Shown here: positions 8,413 through 16,541 of the stretch, piece after piece | How the letters are laid out: each line of letters begins with the position of its first letter | How positions within the stretch are numbered: the stretch's first letter is position 1 | DNA from: an uncultured Verrucomicrobia subdivision 3 bacterium | GTDB lineage: Bacteria > Verrucomicrobiota > Verrucomicrobiia > Limisphaerales > UBA11358 | Length of the DNA stretch: 43,506 bases | Direction: 5' to 3' | Assembly: GCA_903884535.1 (NCBI GenBank) | Contig: CAISEZ010000155.1 | Location: 1-43,506 of the forward strand | Notes under the pieces: model-generated | Database searches by the model: none | What the model saw: the letters and a program-made list of their open reading frames with translations, nothing else | Told to the model about the DNA's origin: nothing | Position numbers and translations under genes: made by a program

Positions 8413-8925
8413 ATGCGCGCGCTGAAGTTTTTTCTGCTCTGCTTCGCCACGGCGACGTTCGCCGGTTGCGCCAGTTATCATCTGGGGGCGACGAATGGCG
8501 TGGTGCAGGGCGACCAATCCGTTGAAGTCCTGCCGTTCAACAACCAGACGCTCCAGCCGCGCCTCGGCGACGCGTTGACGCAGGCCTTGCGCGAACGGCT
8601 GCAAGTGGACGGCACTTATCATCTGGCCAAGCATGGCGCGGGCGATGTCATTGTCACTGGCGTCATTCGGTTCTATGCCCGCGAAAGTCTGGGGGCCACG
8701 TCCACGGATGCCGCCTCGCCGGTGGATTATCGGGTGGGTGCCACCGTCCACGTCACGGTGCGCGAACGGATTTCAGGCCGGCTGCTGCTGGACAAAGAGG
8801 TGAAAGGCCATGCACTGGTTGACATCGGTAGCGACCTCGCCAGCGCCGAACGCCAGGCCCTGCCGTTGCTGGCGGACGATCTCGCCAGCAACATCGCCGA
8901 ACAGCTCACCGAAAAGGCCTGGTGA
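8413..8925 (+). CDS. lptE: LptE-like outer-membrane lipoprotein
   Basis: 170 residues with a classic lipoprotein signal: MRALKFFLLCFATATFAGC, cleavage before the Cys at 19. After the Cys comes Tyr-His-Leu, then VEVLPFNNQTLQPRLGDALTQALRERL, a strand (VIVTGVIRFYARESL) and VTVRERISGRLLLDKEVKG, then a final helix. This is the pattern of LptE/RlpB-like and related proteins, which plug the LptD barrel and help deliver lipopolysaccharide to the outer surface. It follows the BamD-like gene with a 7-base gap. The LptE assignment is by pattern and context; the family is very divergent. Confidence 0.7.
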   Translation: MRALKFFLLCFATATFAGCASYHLGATNGVVQGDQSVEVLPFNNQTLQPRLGDALTQALRERLQVDGTYHLAKHGAGDVIVTGVIRFYARESLGATSTDAASPVDYRVGATVHVTVRERISGRLLLDKEVKGHALVDIGSDLASAERQALPLLADDLASNIAEQLTEKAW

Positions 8926-8988
8926 TTTTTTTGAAACCTTTATCCGTGTCATCCGTCCAAACCAATGTTAGCTAAACCAAATTATATT

Positions 8989-9369
8989 ATGAAAAACAAC
9001 CTCGTTAAAATCGCCTTGTTAGGCCTCGTCACCGCCGCGTTCGTGGCCACTCCCGCCATCAGCCGCGCGCAAGATTCCACCAATGCCCCGGCCGCCACCG
9101 CGCCCAAAAAGGGCGGCCTGCCGTTTCACGGAAAACTTGCCGCCGTGGACGCCACCGCCATGACCTTGACGGTCGGCTCGCTGACCATCAACGTCACCTC
9201 GGAAACCAAAATCACCAAGGACGGCAAAAAGGCCACGCTGGCCGATCTCGTCGTGGGCGACACGGTGGGCGGTTCTTACAAGAAAGATGACGCCGGCAAG
9301 CTGACCGCCGTGACGATTCATGACGGCATCGTCAAGAAGAAGAAAAAAGCGGCCGAATCCGCGAACTAA
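8989..9369 (+). CDS. Small secreted protein (DUF5666-like)
   Basis: 126 residues from the ATG at 8989 (MKNNLVKIALLG), which gives a regular Sec signal ending near AISRAQD; an in-frame ATG at 8965 would add 8 residues. The mature part has beta-rich repeats (FHGKLAAVDATAMTLTVGSLTINVT, ETKITKDGKKATLADLVVGDTVGGSY, LTAVTIHDG) like small OB-type DUF5666 domains, then a very basic tail KKKKKAAESAN. Probably periplasmic; function unknown. A strong terminator follows within 20 bases of the stop. Confidence 0.75.
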   Translation: MKNNLVKIALLGLVTAAFVATPAISRAQDSTNAPAATAPKKGGLPFHGKLAAVDATAMTLTVGSLTINVTSETKITKDGKKATLADLVVGDTVGGSYKKDDAGKLTAVTIHDGIVKKKKKAAESAN

Positions 9370-9388
9370 TTCCGTTTTGATTTCGCCA

Positions 9389-9421
9389 CCGGCGGACGGC
9401 AACGTCCGCCGGTTTTTTTTA
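9389..9421 (+). terminator. Rho-independent terminator
   Basis: CCGGCGGACG and CGTCCGCCGG form a perfect 10-bp stem closed by a GCAA (GNRA) tetraloop, followed directly by eight T. It ends the transcript of the small secreted protein. The T run touches the stop codon of the convergent kinase gene. Confidence 0.95.
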
Positions 9422-10429
9422 TTGCCGCCGCCACCAACCGGTCATGCGCTTGGGCTGCCGCGTTTCCTCGGGTGAGGAATACTGGCGCACCAGCAGTTCG
9501 CTGCGCGCCGCGGTGAGCGACATGATGAATTCATCATAGCTTAAAAACCGTTCGCCCGGATTTTTCGCCAGCGCCTGGCCCAGCGCGTCGCTGGTGGCCT
9601 GGGAAATTTCCGGCACGACCTGGTTGGCCGGCGTCAGCGGCGTATAGACGTGCGCCTGCACCACTTCCTCCGGCGTGGGCGCGTCGAACGGCACATGGCC
9701 GGTGGCGGCATGGTAAAGCGTCGCGCCCAGGCTATACATGTCCGACAAAAATGTTTCCGGCTCGCGCTTGATTTTTTCCGGCGCCACATAAAACGGCGTG
9801 CCGCGCGTGAACTCGCCCGACTCCTGCTCCGCGTCCGTTTTGCGCGCCAGCCCGAAGTCCACCAGTTTCGGCTCGTGGTCCGCGTTGAACAAAATATTGC
9901 CCGGCTTGATGTCGCAGTGGAGCAAATCGTATTTCAACGCCATATCCAAGGCTGAGGCGATTTTGATGCCGACGTCGAGCACCTTCAACTCATCCAGCTT
10001 TTGTAGTTTTTCGATGCGCGTGTCGAGGCTGCCCTGGTCGGCCAGTTCCATGACCAGATAGCTCTGGCCTTCCCATTCGTCGAAGGTGTAAATGTGGATG
10101 ATGTTCGTATGATTCAGCTTGGCGCAGGAACAGGCTTCGCGCCGGAACATCTCCAGCGCCTGCGGCTCGCTCAAAATCTCCTTCTTCATCAGCTTCACCG
10201 CCACGAACCGTTCCAGCATTGTGTCCCAAGCGCGATAAACGATGGCCATGCCGCCGGAGCCGACCTTGGCGCGCAGCTCGAACTGCCGCAGCGTCATCGG
10301 CATCATGATCGCGTGCCCGCATTTTTTGCACGGCTCTGTCGCCAGCGGCGGTAGGTCGCCGGGAATGAACGCCTTCGCGTCGCATCCGGGGCACGTCACC
10401 ATCTTCAAAGGTCGGTTGGCATCGCTCAT
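9419..10429 (-). CDS. Serine/threonine protein kinase with N-terminal zinc ribbon
   Basis: 336 residues. Residues ~13-43 form a zinc ribbon (CPGCDAKAF ... CKKCGHA). The kinase domain follows: glycine loop VGSGGMA, VAVK lysine at 79, catalytic loop HCDIKPGN with Asp 173, and DFG at 191-193, then GTPFYVAPE. The residue before the catalytic Asp is Cys where most Hanks kinases have Arg (HRD), so this is a non-RD kinase that may not depend on activation-loop phosphorylation. There is no membrane helix or PASTA domain, so it is cytosolic and ends shortly after the kinase fold with a basic tail. Monocistronic, convergent with the secreted-protein gene. Substrates are unknown. Confidence 0.92.
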   Translation of the reverse strand: MSDANRPLKMVTCPGCDAKAFIPGDLPPLATEPCKKCGHAIMMPMTLRQFELRAKVGSGGMAIVYRAWDTMLERFVAVKLMKKEILSEPQALEMFRREACSCAKLNHTNIIHIYTFDEWEGQSYLVMELADQGSLDTRIEKLQKLDELKVLDVGIKIASALDMALKYDLLHCDIKPGNILFNADHEPKLVDFGLARKTDAEQESGEFTRGTPFYVAPEKIKREPETFLSDMYSLGATLYHAATGHVPFDAPTPEEVVQAHVYTPLTPANQVVPEISQATSDALGQALAKNPGERFLSYDEFIMSLTAARSELLVRQYSSPEETRQPKRMTGWWRRQ

Positions 10430-10521
10430 GAAAGTGATTCTACTCTACCACTCAGGCGGAATCCGACAAGCGGGGAAATTTCCGCGCCGGCGGCCGGGGA
10501 TTCGATCCGCCATTTAACTTT

Positions 10522-10550
10522 TTGACAAACCCGCCGATGTGTAGTTTAAT
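10522..10550 (+). promoter_or_regulatory. Sigma70-type promoter
   Basis: TTGACA at 10522-10527 is a perfect -35 box. A spacer of exactly 17 bases leads to TTTAAT (10545-10550), a 5-of-6 match to the -10 box. Transcription should begin near 10557, only ~6 bases before the ATG of the small ORF. The strongest promoter-like sequence I see in the window. Confidence 0.75.
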
Positions 10551-10562
10551 GTGAGCGTCGAA

Positions 10563-10673
10563 ATGAAAACTACGTTTGCCAAACAAGTAACGATGCACAC
10601 GCCGAGCAATGGCTGGATGGCCATTTGTCAGCGCGCGTCCCGTCTGCTCGGCGTCGTGGGAATGAAATTCTAA
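10563..10673 (+). CDS. Small ORF (36 aa) or small-RNA gene
   Basis: ATG at 10563, stop at 10671-10673, coding for 36 residues: MKTTFAKQVTMHTP, then SNGWMAICQRASRLLGVVGMKF split around a central Gly-Trp. The C-terminal half could form an amphipathic helix. It lies neatly between a strong promoter and a nested terminator hairpin whose left arm begins in its stop codon. The predicted transcript start is only ~6 bases before the ATG, with no clear ribosome site, so it would be translated nearly leaderless, or the unit is really a ~170-nt small RNA, or a leader for the next gene. No known family recognised. Confidence 0.45.
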   Translation: MKTTFAKQVTMHTPSNGWMAICQRASRLLGVVGMKF

Positions 10674-10730
10674 AACAGAGATTTTTCTAAAACCCGCGAT
10701 TGCCTCGGCAGTCGCGGGTTTTCTGTTTTA
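10671..10730 (+). terminator. Nested terminator hairpin after the small ORF
   Basis: An inner stem AAAACCCGCGA (10689-10699) pairs with TCGCGGGTTTT (10712-10722). An outer pair TAAAACAGA (10671-10679) and TCTGTTTTA (10722-10730) extends it. The inner stem ends in TTTT, giving a bidirectional-looking terminator. It stands 33 bases before the next gene, so it may act as an attenuator for that gene. Confidence 0.75.
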
Positions 10731-10762
10731 ACGACGAAACAACCAACGAAAGAAACAATAAA

Positions 10763-11104
10763 ATGAATGCCTATAAAAACCGGGTGGCGACGAGCTTCGC
10801 CCCCGAAACGCGGTTCGAGCTGCGGCCCGCGCCGCCGGCGCCGTTCCGCGCCAATCTCGAAAGCGATTTCGAGCGGCTCAAGAACCGGCTGCTCGACGAA
10901 CACCTCGCCGACAATGAGCGGCCGGAATTGACCGTTCCGCTCCGGCGTGCGGCCAACGAAGCTGCCGCACTCGCGTGGGTCACGCGCTACCCGCTGCTGG
11001 TGTTCCCGGCGCTGTTCGAGGAAAAAACCGTGGCCGCTGTGCGCCAGGCCCGGCGGCAGGCGCGCATTTATGCCAACAGCCCTGAACTGGCTGTCGCCGC
11101 ATGA
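10763..11104 (+). CDS. Hypothetical protein
   Basis: 113 residues from the ATG at 10763 (MNAYKNRVATSFAP), preceded by the purine run AAAGAAA. A frame open further upstream to 10700 crosses the terminator and was not used. The sequence has a Pro-rich start (RPAPPAPFRANLES), then helices (FERLKNRLLDEHL, RRAANEAAALAWVT, LFEEKTVAAVRQARRQARIYAN). No signal peptide and no motif I recognise. It may be transcribed by read-through from the small-ORF promoter upstream, past the hairpin. Confidence 0.65.
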   Translation: MNAYKNRVATSFAPETRFELRPAPPAPFRANLESDFERLKNRLLDEHLADNERPELTVPLRRAANEAAALAWVTRYPLLVFPALFEEKTVAAVRQARRQARIYANSPELAVAA

Positions 11105-11130
11105 AAACGCGCCGGCAAATGCAAATGAAG

Positions 11131-11189
11131 TGACGGGTGACACGTGGCCAGTGACGCCGTTCATGTCACTCGTCACGTGTCGCCCGTCA
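11131..11189. repeat. Long imperfect intergenic palindrome
   Basis: TGACGGGTGACACGTG (11131-11146) and CACGTGTCGCCCGTCA (11174-11189) are complementary with one mismatch that can pair as G-U. The interior holds a further GTGAC/GTCAC pair. The 282-base gap between the hypothetical gene and the response regulator has no other coding signal. The style (repeated GTGAC words) suggests a dispersed palindromic repeat rather than a terminator, as no T run follows. Confidence 0.6.
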
Positions 11190-11386
11190 CAAATTTTGTG
11201 GGGATCATCAGCGCGGGCGGGGAACCAGAGGCGCGGGCAAAATAATTTTTGCCTGCACCACAGGTTTCCCGTCGCGCTTTTTTATTTTTGGAAATTTAAT
11301 TTCGGAACGCGGCGAACTCCTCGCCGTGGAATTTCAAACTTCCGCGTGCTGCGGCACTATTCGCATTCCGAGTTGGCGCGCCCAAG

Positions 11387-11872
11387 TCAGACTTTGTTTT
11401 GTTCATCGGGAGGGAGTCTAGGCATGTCCGTTTGGAGAGGCAGCTCGTCCATTGTCCCTTGAGTTCCTGACCCAGCCTGTCGCTTGTCCGCATAACGACC
11501 AATGACCCAGGCAATCGCCTCGCGCAGTTCTTGCATGGTGAATGGTTTGTTGAGGAGGCAGTCCACGCCGGCAACCAAATGAGCCGTCTGACTGGTGTAA
11601 GTTAAAGCCCCGCTCGCCATGATGATGGGTTGGTCTGGGCGGATTTGCCGGGCGAGTTCAACCAATTCATCTCCCCGCATTCCCGGCATTTCAAAATCGG
11701 TGATGAGGATGTCAAACTTGTCTTGTTGGAGCAGGCCCAGAGCGGCGGCACCGTTTTCAACTGTCTGAACTTCGTGTCCGTCAAACTCAAGCAGCGATCT
11801 AAAAGCGCTCAACAAGCTGGGATCATCGTCCACCAACAAAACTTTGTATTTTTTTGGTCCGGTATCAATCAT
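11387..11872 (-). CDS. Single-domain response regulator
   Basis: 161 residues from the ATG at 11872 (MIDTGPKKYKVLLVDDD); a frame open to 11956 would add 28 residues of doubtful character. The receiver domain is complete: VLLVDDD, phospho-acceptor Asp in ILITDFEMPGMRGDEL, the Ser in IIMASG, and the conserved Lys in LLNKPFTMQEL. The C-terminal ~40 residues are polar and rich in Gln/Pro/Asp with no output domain. It would act as a diffusible phospho-relay or protein-contact regulator. No kinase is adjacent. It is divergent from mreB with a 174-base gap. Confidence 0.88.
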   Translation of the reverse strand: MIDTGPKKYKVLLVDDDPSLLSAFRSLLEFDGHEVQTVENGAAALGLLQQDKFDILITDFEMPGMRGDELVELARQIRPDQPIIMASGALTYTSQTAHLVAGVDCLLNKPFTMQELREAIAWVIGRYADKRQAGSGTQGTMDELPLQTDMPRLPPDEQNKV

Positions 11873-11997
11873 ACGGGCTTCGATGGCTACGCTAGTCCTG
11901 AATTTGGCTGCGGTCAAATCAAGCGCCTGCGCGAAAAATTGAGCGGAAGTGGCCAAAACGAATTTGGTTCAGGCTGCGCAGCGGCTGCATTCGCCGC

Positions 11998-12026
11998 TTG
12001 ACGTTTGCACGTCCAGCGGATTTACT
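11998..12026 (+). promoter_or_regulatory. Promoter of the mreB operon
   Basis: TTGACG (11998-12003), a 17-base spacer, then TTTACT (12021-12026). Transcription would start near 12033, leaving a leader of about 14 bases with AGG at 12036-12038 as a short ribosome site before the mreB ATG at 12047. Confidence 0.55.
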
Positions 12027-12046
12027 TCTTTTGTTAGGCGCAACTC

Positions 12047-13075
12047 ATGCTCGAGCAATTCAAAAGCCTGTTTTCCAATGACATTGGTATAGATTTGGGC
12101 ACCGCAAATTCCCTTGTCTATGTGCGGGATCGTGGAATCGTCCTGCGCGAACCTTCGGTCGTAGCCATCCAAGCCGGCACCACTAATGTGCTGGCAGTCG
12201 GTGAAGAAGCGAAAAGAATGTTGGGAAGAACTCCCGGCAACATCGTGGCCATCCGCCCGATGAAAGACGGCGTGATCGCCGATTTCGAAATCACCGAGGC
12301 GATGCTGCGGCATTTCATTCAAAAGGTTCATCACCGTAAATTAATCGCCCCACGCGTCGTGGTCGCGGTGCCTTCGGGCATTACGGAAGTTGAAAAACGG
12401 GCCGTAAAAGATTCCGCCCTCCACGCCGGTGCGCGCGAGGTTTATTTGATCGAGCAGCCGATGGCTTCGGCCATTGGCGTAGGTCTGCCGGTGCATGAGC
12501 CGGCAGGCAACATGATCGTGGACATCGGCGGGGGAACTTGCGAGATCGCAATCATCTCTCTTGCCGGTATCGTCTTCAGCCGCAGCCTGAGGGTCGGCGG
12601 GGACGAATTTGACGACACGATTGTGGCCCACATGAAACGCGCCTATAACATGATGATAGGTGAACGCACCGCAGAAGAAATCAAAATACGCATCGGCTCC
12701 GCCTTTCCGCTGGAACAGGAATTGACCATGGATGTCAAAGGCCGCGACCTCAGTTCAGGTCTGCCCAAAACTCTGACCATTCGTTCCGAGGAAATCCGTG
12801 AAGCCTTGCAGGAACCGTTTTCGAGCATCCTCGAATCCATCCGTATCACTCTCGAACGCTGCCCGCCCGAACTTGCCTCCGATCTCGTTGATCGCGGGCT
12901 GGTCATGGCCGGTGGTGGCTCGCTGATACGCGGTATTGACCGGCTTGTCGCCGGCGAAACCGGCTTGCCCGTGCATCTCGCTGACGACCCGATGAGCGCC
13001 GTCGCCGAAGGCACAGGCCGCGTCTTGCAGGAAATCGAATTCCTCAAACGCGTCGCGACCAACGCCAAATACTGA
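12047..13075 (+). CDS. mreB: Rod-shape actin homologue MreB
   Basis: 342 residues, full length for the family. Begins with an amphipathic stretch (MLEQFKSLF) used for membrane binding, then the phosphate-1 motif DIGIDLGTANSLVYV. Other actin-fold landmarks are VVAVPSGITEVEKRAV, LIEQPMASAIGVGLPV, the phosphate-2 motif MIVDIGGGT, VGGDEFDD and the adenosine motif MAGGGSLIRGID. MreB filaments move under the inner membrane and guide side-wall peptidoglycan synthesis. It heads the operon mreB-mreC-mreD-mrdA-rodA, the standard elongasome set. Confidence 0.98.
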   Translation: MLEQFKSLFSNDIGIDLGTANSLVYVRDRGIVLREPSVVAIQAGTTNVLAVGEEAKRMLGRTPGNIVAIRPMKDGVIADFEITEAMLRHFIQKVHHRKLIAPRVVVAVPSGITEVEKRAVKDSALHAGAREVYLIEQPMASAIGVGLPVHEPAGNMIVDIGGGTCEIAIISLAGIVFSRSLRVGGDEFDDTIVAHMKRAYNMMIGERTAEEIKIRIGSAFPLEQELTMDVKGRDLSSGLPKTLTIRSEEIREALQEPFSSILESIRITLERCPPELASDLVDRGLVMAGGGSLIRGIDRLVAGETGLPVHLADDPMSAVAEGTGRVLQEIEFLKRVATNAKY

Positions 13076-13129
13076 TTCTTCCGCCTGCCTTCATCTGCAC
13101 CACGGCTGCGATGCCGTGACGGTTGCAGA

Positions 13130-13933
13130 ATGTTCAAACAGAAAAATTATTTCGCGCTGGGCGCGGTGATCGTCGTGGCGGTGCTGATTTTAAGCCTGCC
13201 TGCGAGCGCTACGACCCGCCTCAAATTCGCCATCAGCAGTTGGTTTTTGCCGCTGTTTGGCCTCGCCGACACCGCGCAACGACTGCCCGCCGACCTCGCC
13301 GACACGGTTTTGCCGCGCCGCGAATTGCTTCAGCAAATCGCCAAGCTCCGCAATGAAAACCAGCAGCTCAAGGAACAACAATTTCAAACCGCCGCATTCG
13401 CGCGGGAGAACGAGCAGCTCCGCACTTCGCTCAACTGGCGGAAACAAACACCGTGGAAATTGAAACTCGCCAACGTCGTCACCCGCGATCCGGCGAACTG
13501 GTGGCGAACAATTGACATTGATCTTGGCAGTCGCGATGGAATCTCCAACAACCTGCCCGTCCTCACCGCCAGCGGACTCGTCGGACGCATTTCGTCGGTT
13601 GATAAAGCCAGCGCAAAAGTCGTGCTCATCGGCGATCCGAACTGCCGCGTTTCCGCGCTTGTGGAAAATGCCGCGCGCGACACCGGCGTTCTGCTCGCCA
13701 GCGGTCCGTTGGATACATCGCTGGTGCAACTCACTTATCTCGCGAGCAGCGCCAATTTGAAGTCCGGCCAAAATGTCGTCACCAGCGGCCTCGGCGGCAT
13801 TTTTCCGAAAGGCATTCCCATCGGCCAAATTGTTGACGCGCGCTCCGTTGAATTTGGCCTCTACACCGAAGCCCGTGTGAAACTGAACGCCAACCTCGGC
13901 TCACTCGAACAAGTCTGGGTATTGTTTCCATGA
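13130..13933 (+). CDS. mreC: Cell-shape protein MreC
   Basis: 267 residues. A short cytoplasmic start is followed by one membrane helix (~9-27), a coiled coil (RRELLQQIAKLRNENQQLKEQQFQ...ENEQLRTSL) and the periplasmic beta-domain core with VVTRDPANWWRTIDIDLGSRDGI, GLVGRISSV, SALVE and LVTSGLGGIFPKGIPIG-like segments. MreC bridges MreB inside to PBP2 outside. The stop overlaps the mreD start in ATGA. Confidence 0.95.
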   Translation: MFKQKNYFALGAVIVVAVLILSLPASATTRLKFAISSWFLPLFGLADTAQRLPADLADTVLPRRELLQQIAKLRNENQQLKEQQFQTAAFARENEQLRTSLNWRKQTPWKLKLANVVTRDPANWWRTIDIDLGSRDGISNNLPVLTASGLVGRISSVDKASAKVVLIGDPNCRVSALVENAARDTGVLLASGPLDTSLVQLTYLASSANLKSGQNVVTSGLGGIFPKGIPIGQIVDARSVEFGLYTEARVKLNANLGSLEQVWVLFP

Positions 13934-14487
13934 ACGCGTTTCAAACCAGTCTGATTCTCGCCTTCGCGTTCCTCGCAGTATTCGCCGAAGCCGCGCTGGA
14001 TGCGCCGCGCCACTGGCTCGGCGCGCAAGTTGATCTGCTGCCCGGCCTCATGGTTTTCACCGCGCTCAACGCTGGGTTGCCGACGATTGCAATGCTCGCG
14101 ATTTTCGGCGGACTCTGGTTTGACACACTGTCGGCAAATCCGCTCGGCATCAGCATTCTGCCGCTGCTCGCTATCGGCTGGCCGGTTTATCTGCGCCGCG
14201 ATTTGATCCTGCGCGATTTGCCGTTCGCGCAACTGGTGCTCGGCGCCGCCGCCAGCGCGGCGATGCCGCTCGTGACGATTTTGATGCTGTTGAGCGGCAG
14301 CCAGGAGCCGCTGATCGGCTGGGGCTCGCTCTGGCAATTAATTGTGATGACCGCCGGCGGTGCCGCCGCCACGCCGCTGATTTTTGCGCTGATGAACTGG
14401 TGCAACCACGCGCTTGGCTATCAGGTGCGGACGGAAACCAGTTTCCGGCTGGACCGCGAAATTCAGCGCAGCCGGAAGAAACTGTGA
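13930..14487 (+). CDS. mreD: Cell-shape membrane protein MreD
   Basis: 185 residues with about five hydrophobic helices, the typical MreD size and topology, and the 4-base ATGA overlap with mreC shows coupling. It contains the characteristic GLWFDTLSANPLGI segment (compare GLxxDxxxGxxxG of the family). Ends with a short basic cytoplasmic tail. Works with MreC and RodA/PBP2 in the elongation machinery. Confidence 0.9.
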   Translation: MNAFQTSLILAFAFLAVFAEAALDAPRHWLGAQVDLLPGLMVFTALNAGLPTIAMLAIFGGLWFDTLSANPLGISILPLLAIGWPVYLRRDLILRDLPFAQLVLGAAASAAMPLVTILMLLSGSQEPLIGWGSLWQLIVMTAGGAAATPLIFALMNWCNHALGYQVRTETSFRLDREIQRSRKKL

Positions 14488-14510
14488 ACAGTGAAATAAT
14501 AATTTGAAGC

Positions 14511-16538
14511 ATGTTAGTTTTTGACGAACTGAAAAAGAACGACCTCCAGCTCCGCCTCGTGGCGGTGATGCTGGTGGCCGGGCTTTGCATTTTGCTCATC
14601 GGGCTGTGGTGGGTGCAGGTGGTCTCGGCGCACGAATTCCAGTCGCATCTGGAAACGCAGTCGTATCGCAGCATCCGGCTGCCGGCGGTGCGCGGAAAAA
14701 TTTTGGATCGCGAAGGCCGCGTGCTTGCGGAAAATCATCCGCGCTACAACTTGAGCCTTTACCTCGACGACATGCGCGGGCCGTTCGACAAGGCTTACGG
14801 CCAATCCTTGAAAGCGGCGATGGCCCGGCAAAAGCAGCTCATCGCGGCGGCTGAAAAAAAACTGGACCGTTCGCTGACCAAGGCCGAACGCAAAACATTT
14901 GCATTGAAGTCAGAGCAGTTGCAGCAGATGCGCGTGGCCGCAAGGTTGCGTGTGGCGGGCGAAGTGGTCGCGCGCGTCAGCGAAAAAATCGGCGAGCCCA
15001 TCACGCTCGACCCGAAGAAATTTGAGCGCGCTTACGAAACGCGGCTCGCGCTGCCGTATCCGATTTTGCCGAATCTCAACGAAGAACAGATTGCGCGCTT
15101 CCAGGAAAATTACACCAACGGCCTCGGCGCGGACCTGGAATTGCAATCCGTGCGCCGCTATCCGCTCGGCCTCACGGCGGCGCATCTGCTCGGCTATTTG
15201 CAGCGCAATGACGAGTCGCAGGAAGGCGAAGACCCGGACTTCAATTATCGTCTGCCAGATTATCGCGGCCTCGTCGGCGTGGAAGCGGGCTTCGACGCAC
15301 AACTGCGCGGACGGGCGGGCGGCGAGTCCGTGCTGGTGAACAATCTGGGTTATCGCCAGTCGGAAAATATCTGGAGCCAGCCGGCCCCGGGCCACAATCT
15401 CGTGCTGACAATTGATCTCGATTTGCAGACGGTGGCGGAGACGGCCGTTACGAGTCATCAGGGCGCGGAAGCGCACGCGGCGGTGGTGGTGCTGGATGTG
15501 CGCAACGGCGATGTGCTGGCGCTGGCGTCGTCACCGTCGGTGGACCCGAACAATTACATCGAAGGTTTTACCGCCGCCGAAATGGCGCGCAAGGACGATG
15601 AAAATCTGCGGCCGGAAATCAACCGCGCCACGCAGGAAAATTACGCGCCCGGCTCCATTTTCAAACCCATCATCGGACTCGCCGTGCTCGAAAGCGGTTT
15701 GAATCCAAATAAAGTTTTCACGGTGCAGGCCGATCCGCTGAAGCCGGGCAAGGGCTGCATCTACGTCGGCAAACGCAAGATCGGGGACTTGGCGGCGCCG
15801 GGCGATTACGACTTCCGCCGCGCGATCATGCGGTCGAGCAACTCGTATTTCATCATGAACGGGCTGAACACCGGCATTGATAAAATCATCGCGCTCTCCG
15901 AAAAATTTCATTTCGGCGACCGAACCGGTTTGCCGACGCGGCAGGAGACGAGCGGCGATCTGCCGTCGCTGCGGCGCATCCATGACGGCTGGACCGCGGG
16001 CGACACGGCGAATGTGTGCATCGGCCAGGGCGAAGTAGCCGTGACGCCGATGCAGATGGCGGTGGCCTTTGCGGCCATCGCGAACGGCGGCAAAGTTTTT
16101 TGGCCGCGGCTGGCCGCGCGCATCGAGCCGCAAGATCCGGCGGCGGGGGAAACCGCGACAAATTTTCCGGCGGGCCTGGTGCGTGACGAACTCGGCGTGA
16201 GTGCGCGCAGCTTGCGGACGTTGCACAGCGCGATGCTTGCGGAAACGGAAGATCCCGAAGGCACCGGCAAGGCGGCGGTGGTGGGACCTGGGCTGCGGAT
16301 CTGCGGCAAGACCGGCACGGCGCAGGTGCAGGATGAACACAACCGCACCATCGGCCATAATTACTGGTTCGCGTCATTCGCGCCGTATGAAAACCCGAAA
16401 TACGCCGTCGTGGTTATGGTGCAGTCCACCACGGAAGTCGGTTTTGGCGGCAGCATTTGCGCGCCGATTGCGCACGACATTTACGAGTCCATTTTGAAAA
16501 AACAAACCGCGCCATCGGTGCTGGCGATGAGCCACTAA
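14511..16538 (+). CDS. mrdA: Penicillin-binding protein 2 (peptidoglycan transpeptidase)
   Basis: 675 residues. One N-terminal membrane anchor (~19-42), then the class B pedestal domain (RGKILDREGRVLAEN) and the transpeptidase. The active-site serine is in PGSIFKP (S at ~382), SSN is at ~442, and the third motif is GKTGTAQV (~599-606). It cross-links peptidoglycan in the periplasm during elongation, paired with the RodA glycosyltransferase encoded 3 bases downstream. An inserted Lys/Glu-rich helical region near 95-165 is longer than in E. coli MrdA. Complete with no missing catalytic residue. Confidence 0.97.
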   Translation: MLVFDELKKNDLQLRLVAVMLVAGLCILLIGLWWVQVVSAHEFQSHLETQSYRSIRLPAVRGKILDREGRVLAENHPRYNLSLYLDDMRGPFDKAYGQSLKAAMARQKQLIAAAEKKLDRSLTKAERKTFALKSEQLQQMRVAARLRVAGEVVARVSEKIGEPITLDPKKFERAYETRLALPYPILPNLNEEQIARFQENYTNGLGADLELQSVRRYPLGLTAAHLLGYLQRNDESQEGEDPDFNYRLPDYRGLVGVEAGFDAQLRGRAGGESVLVNNLGYRQSENIWSQPAPGHNLVLTIDLDLQTVAETAVTSHQGAEAHAAVVVLDVRNGDVLALASSPSVDPNNYIEGFTAAEMARKDDENLRPEINRATQENYAPGSIFKPIIGLAVLESGLNPNKVFTVQADPLKPGKGCIYVGKRKIGDLAAPGDYDFRRAIMRSSNSYFIMNGLNTGIDKIIALSEKFHFGDRTGLPTRQETSGDLPSLRRIHDGWTAGDTANVCIGQGEVAVTPMQMAVAFAAIANGGKVFWPRLAARIEPQDPAAGETATNFPAGLVRDELGVSARSLRTLHSAMLAETEDPEGTGKAAVVGPGLRICGKTGTAQVQDEHNRTIGHNYWFASFAPYENPKYAVVVMVQSTTEVGFGGSICAPIAHDIYESILKKQTAPSVLAMSH

Positions 16539-16541
16539 AAA

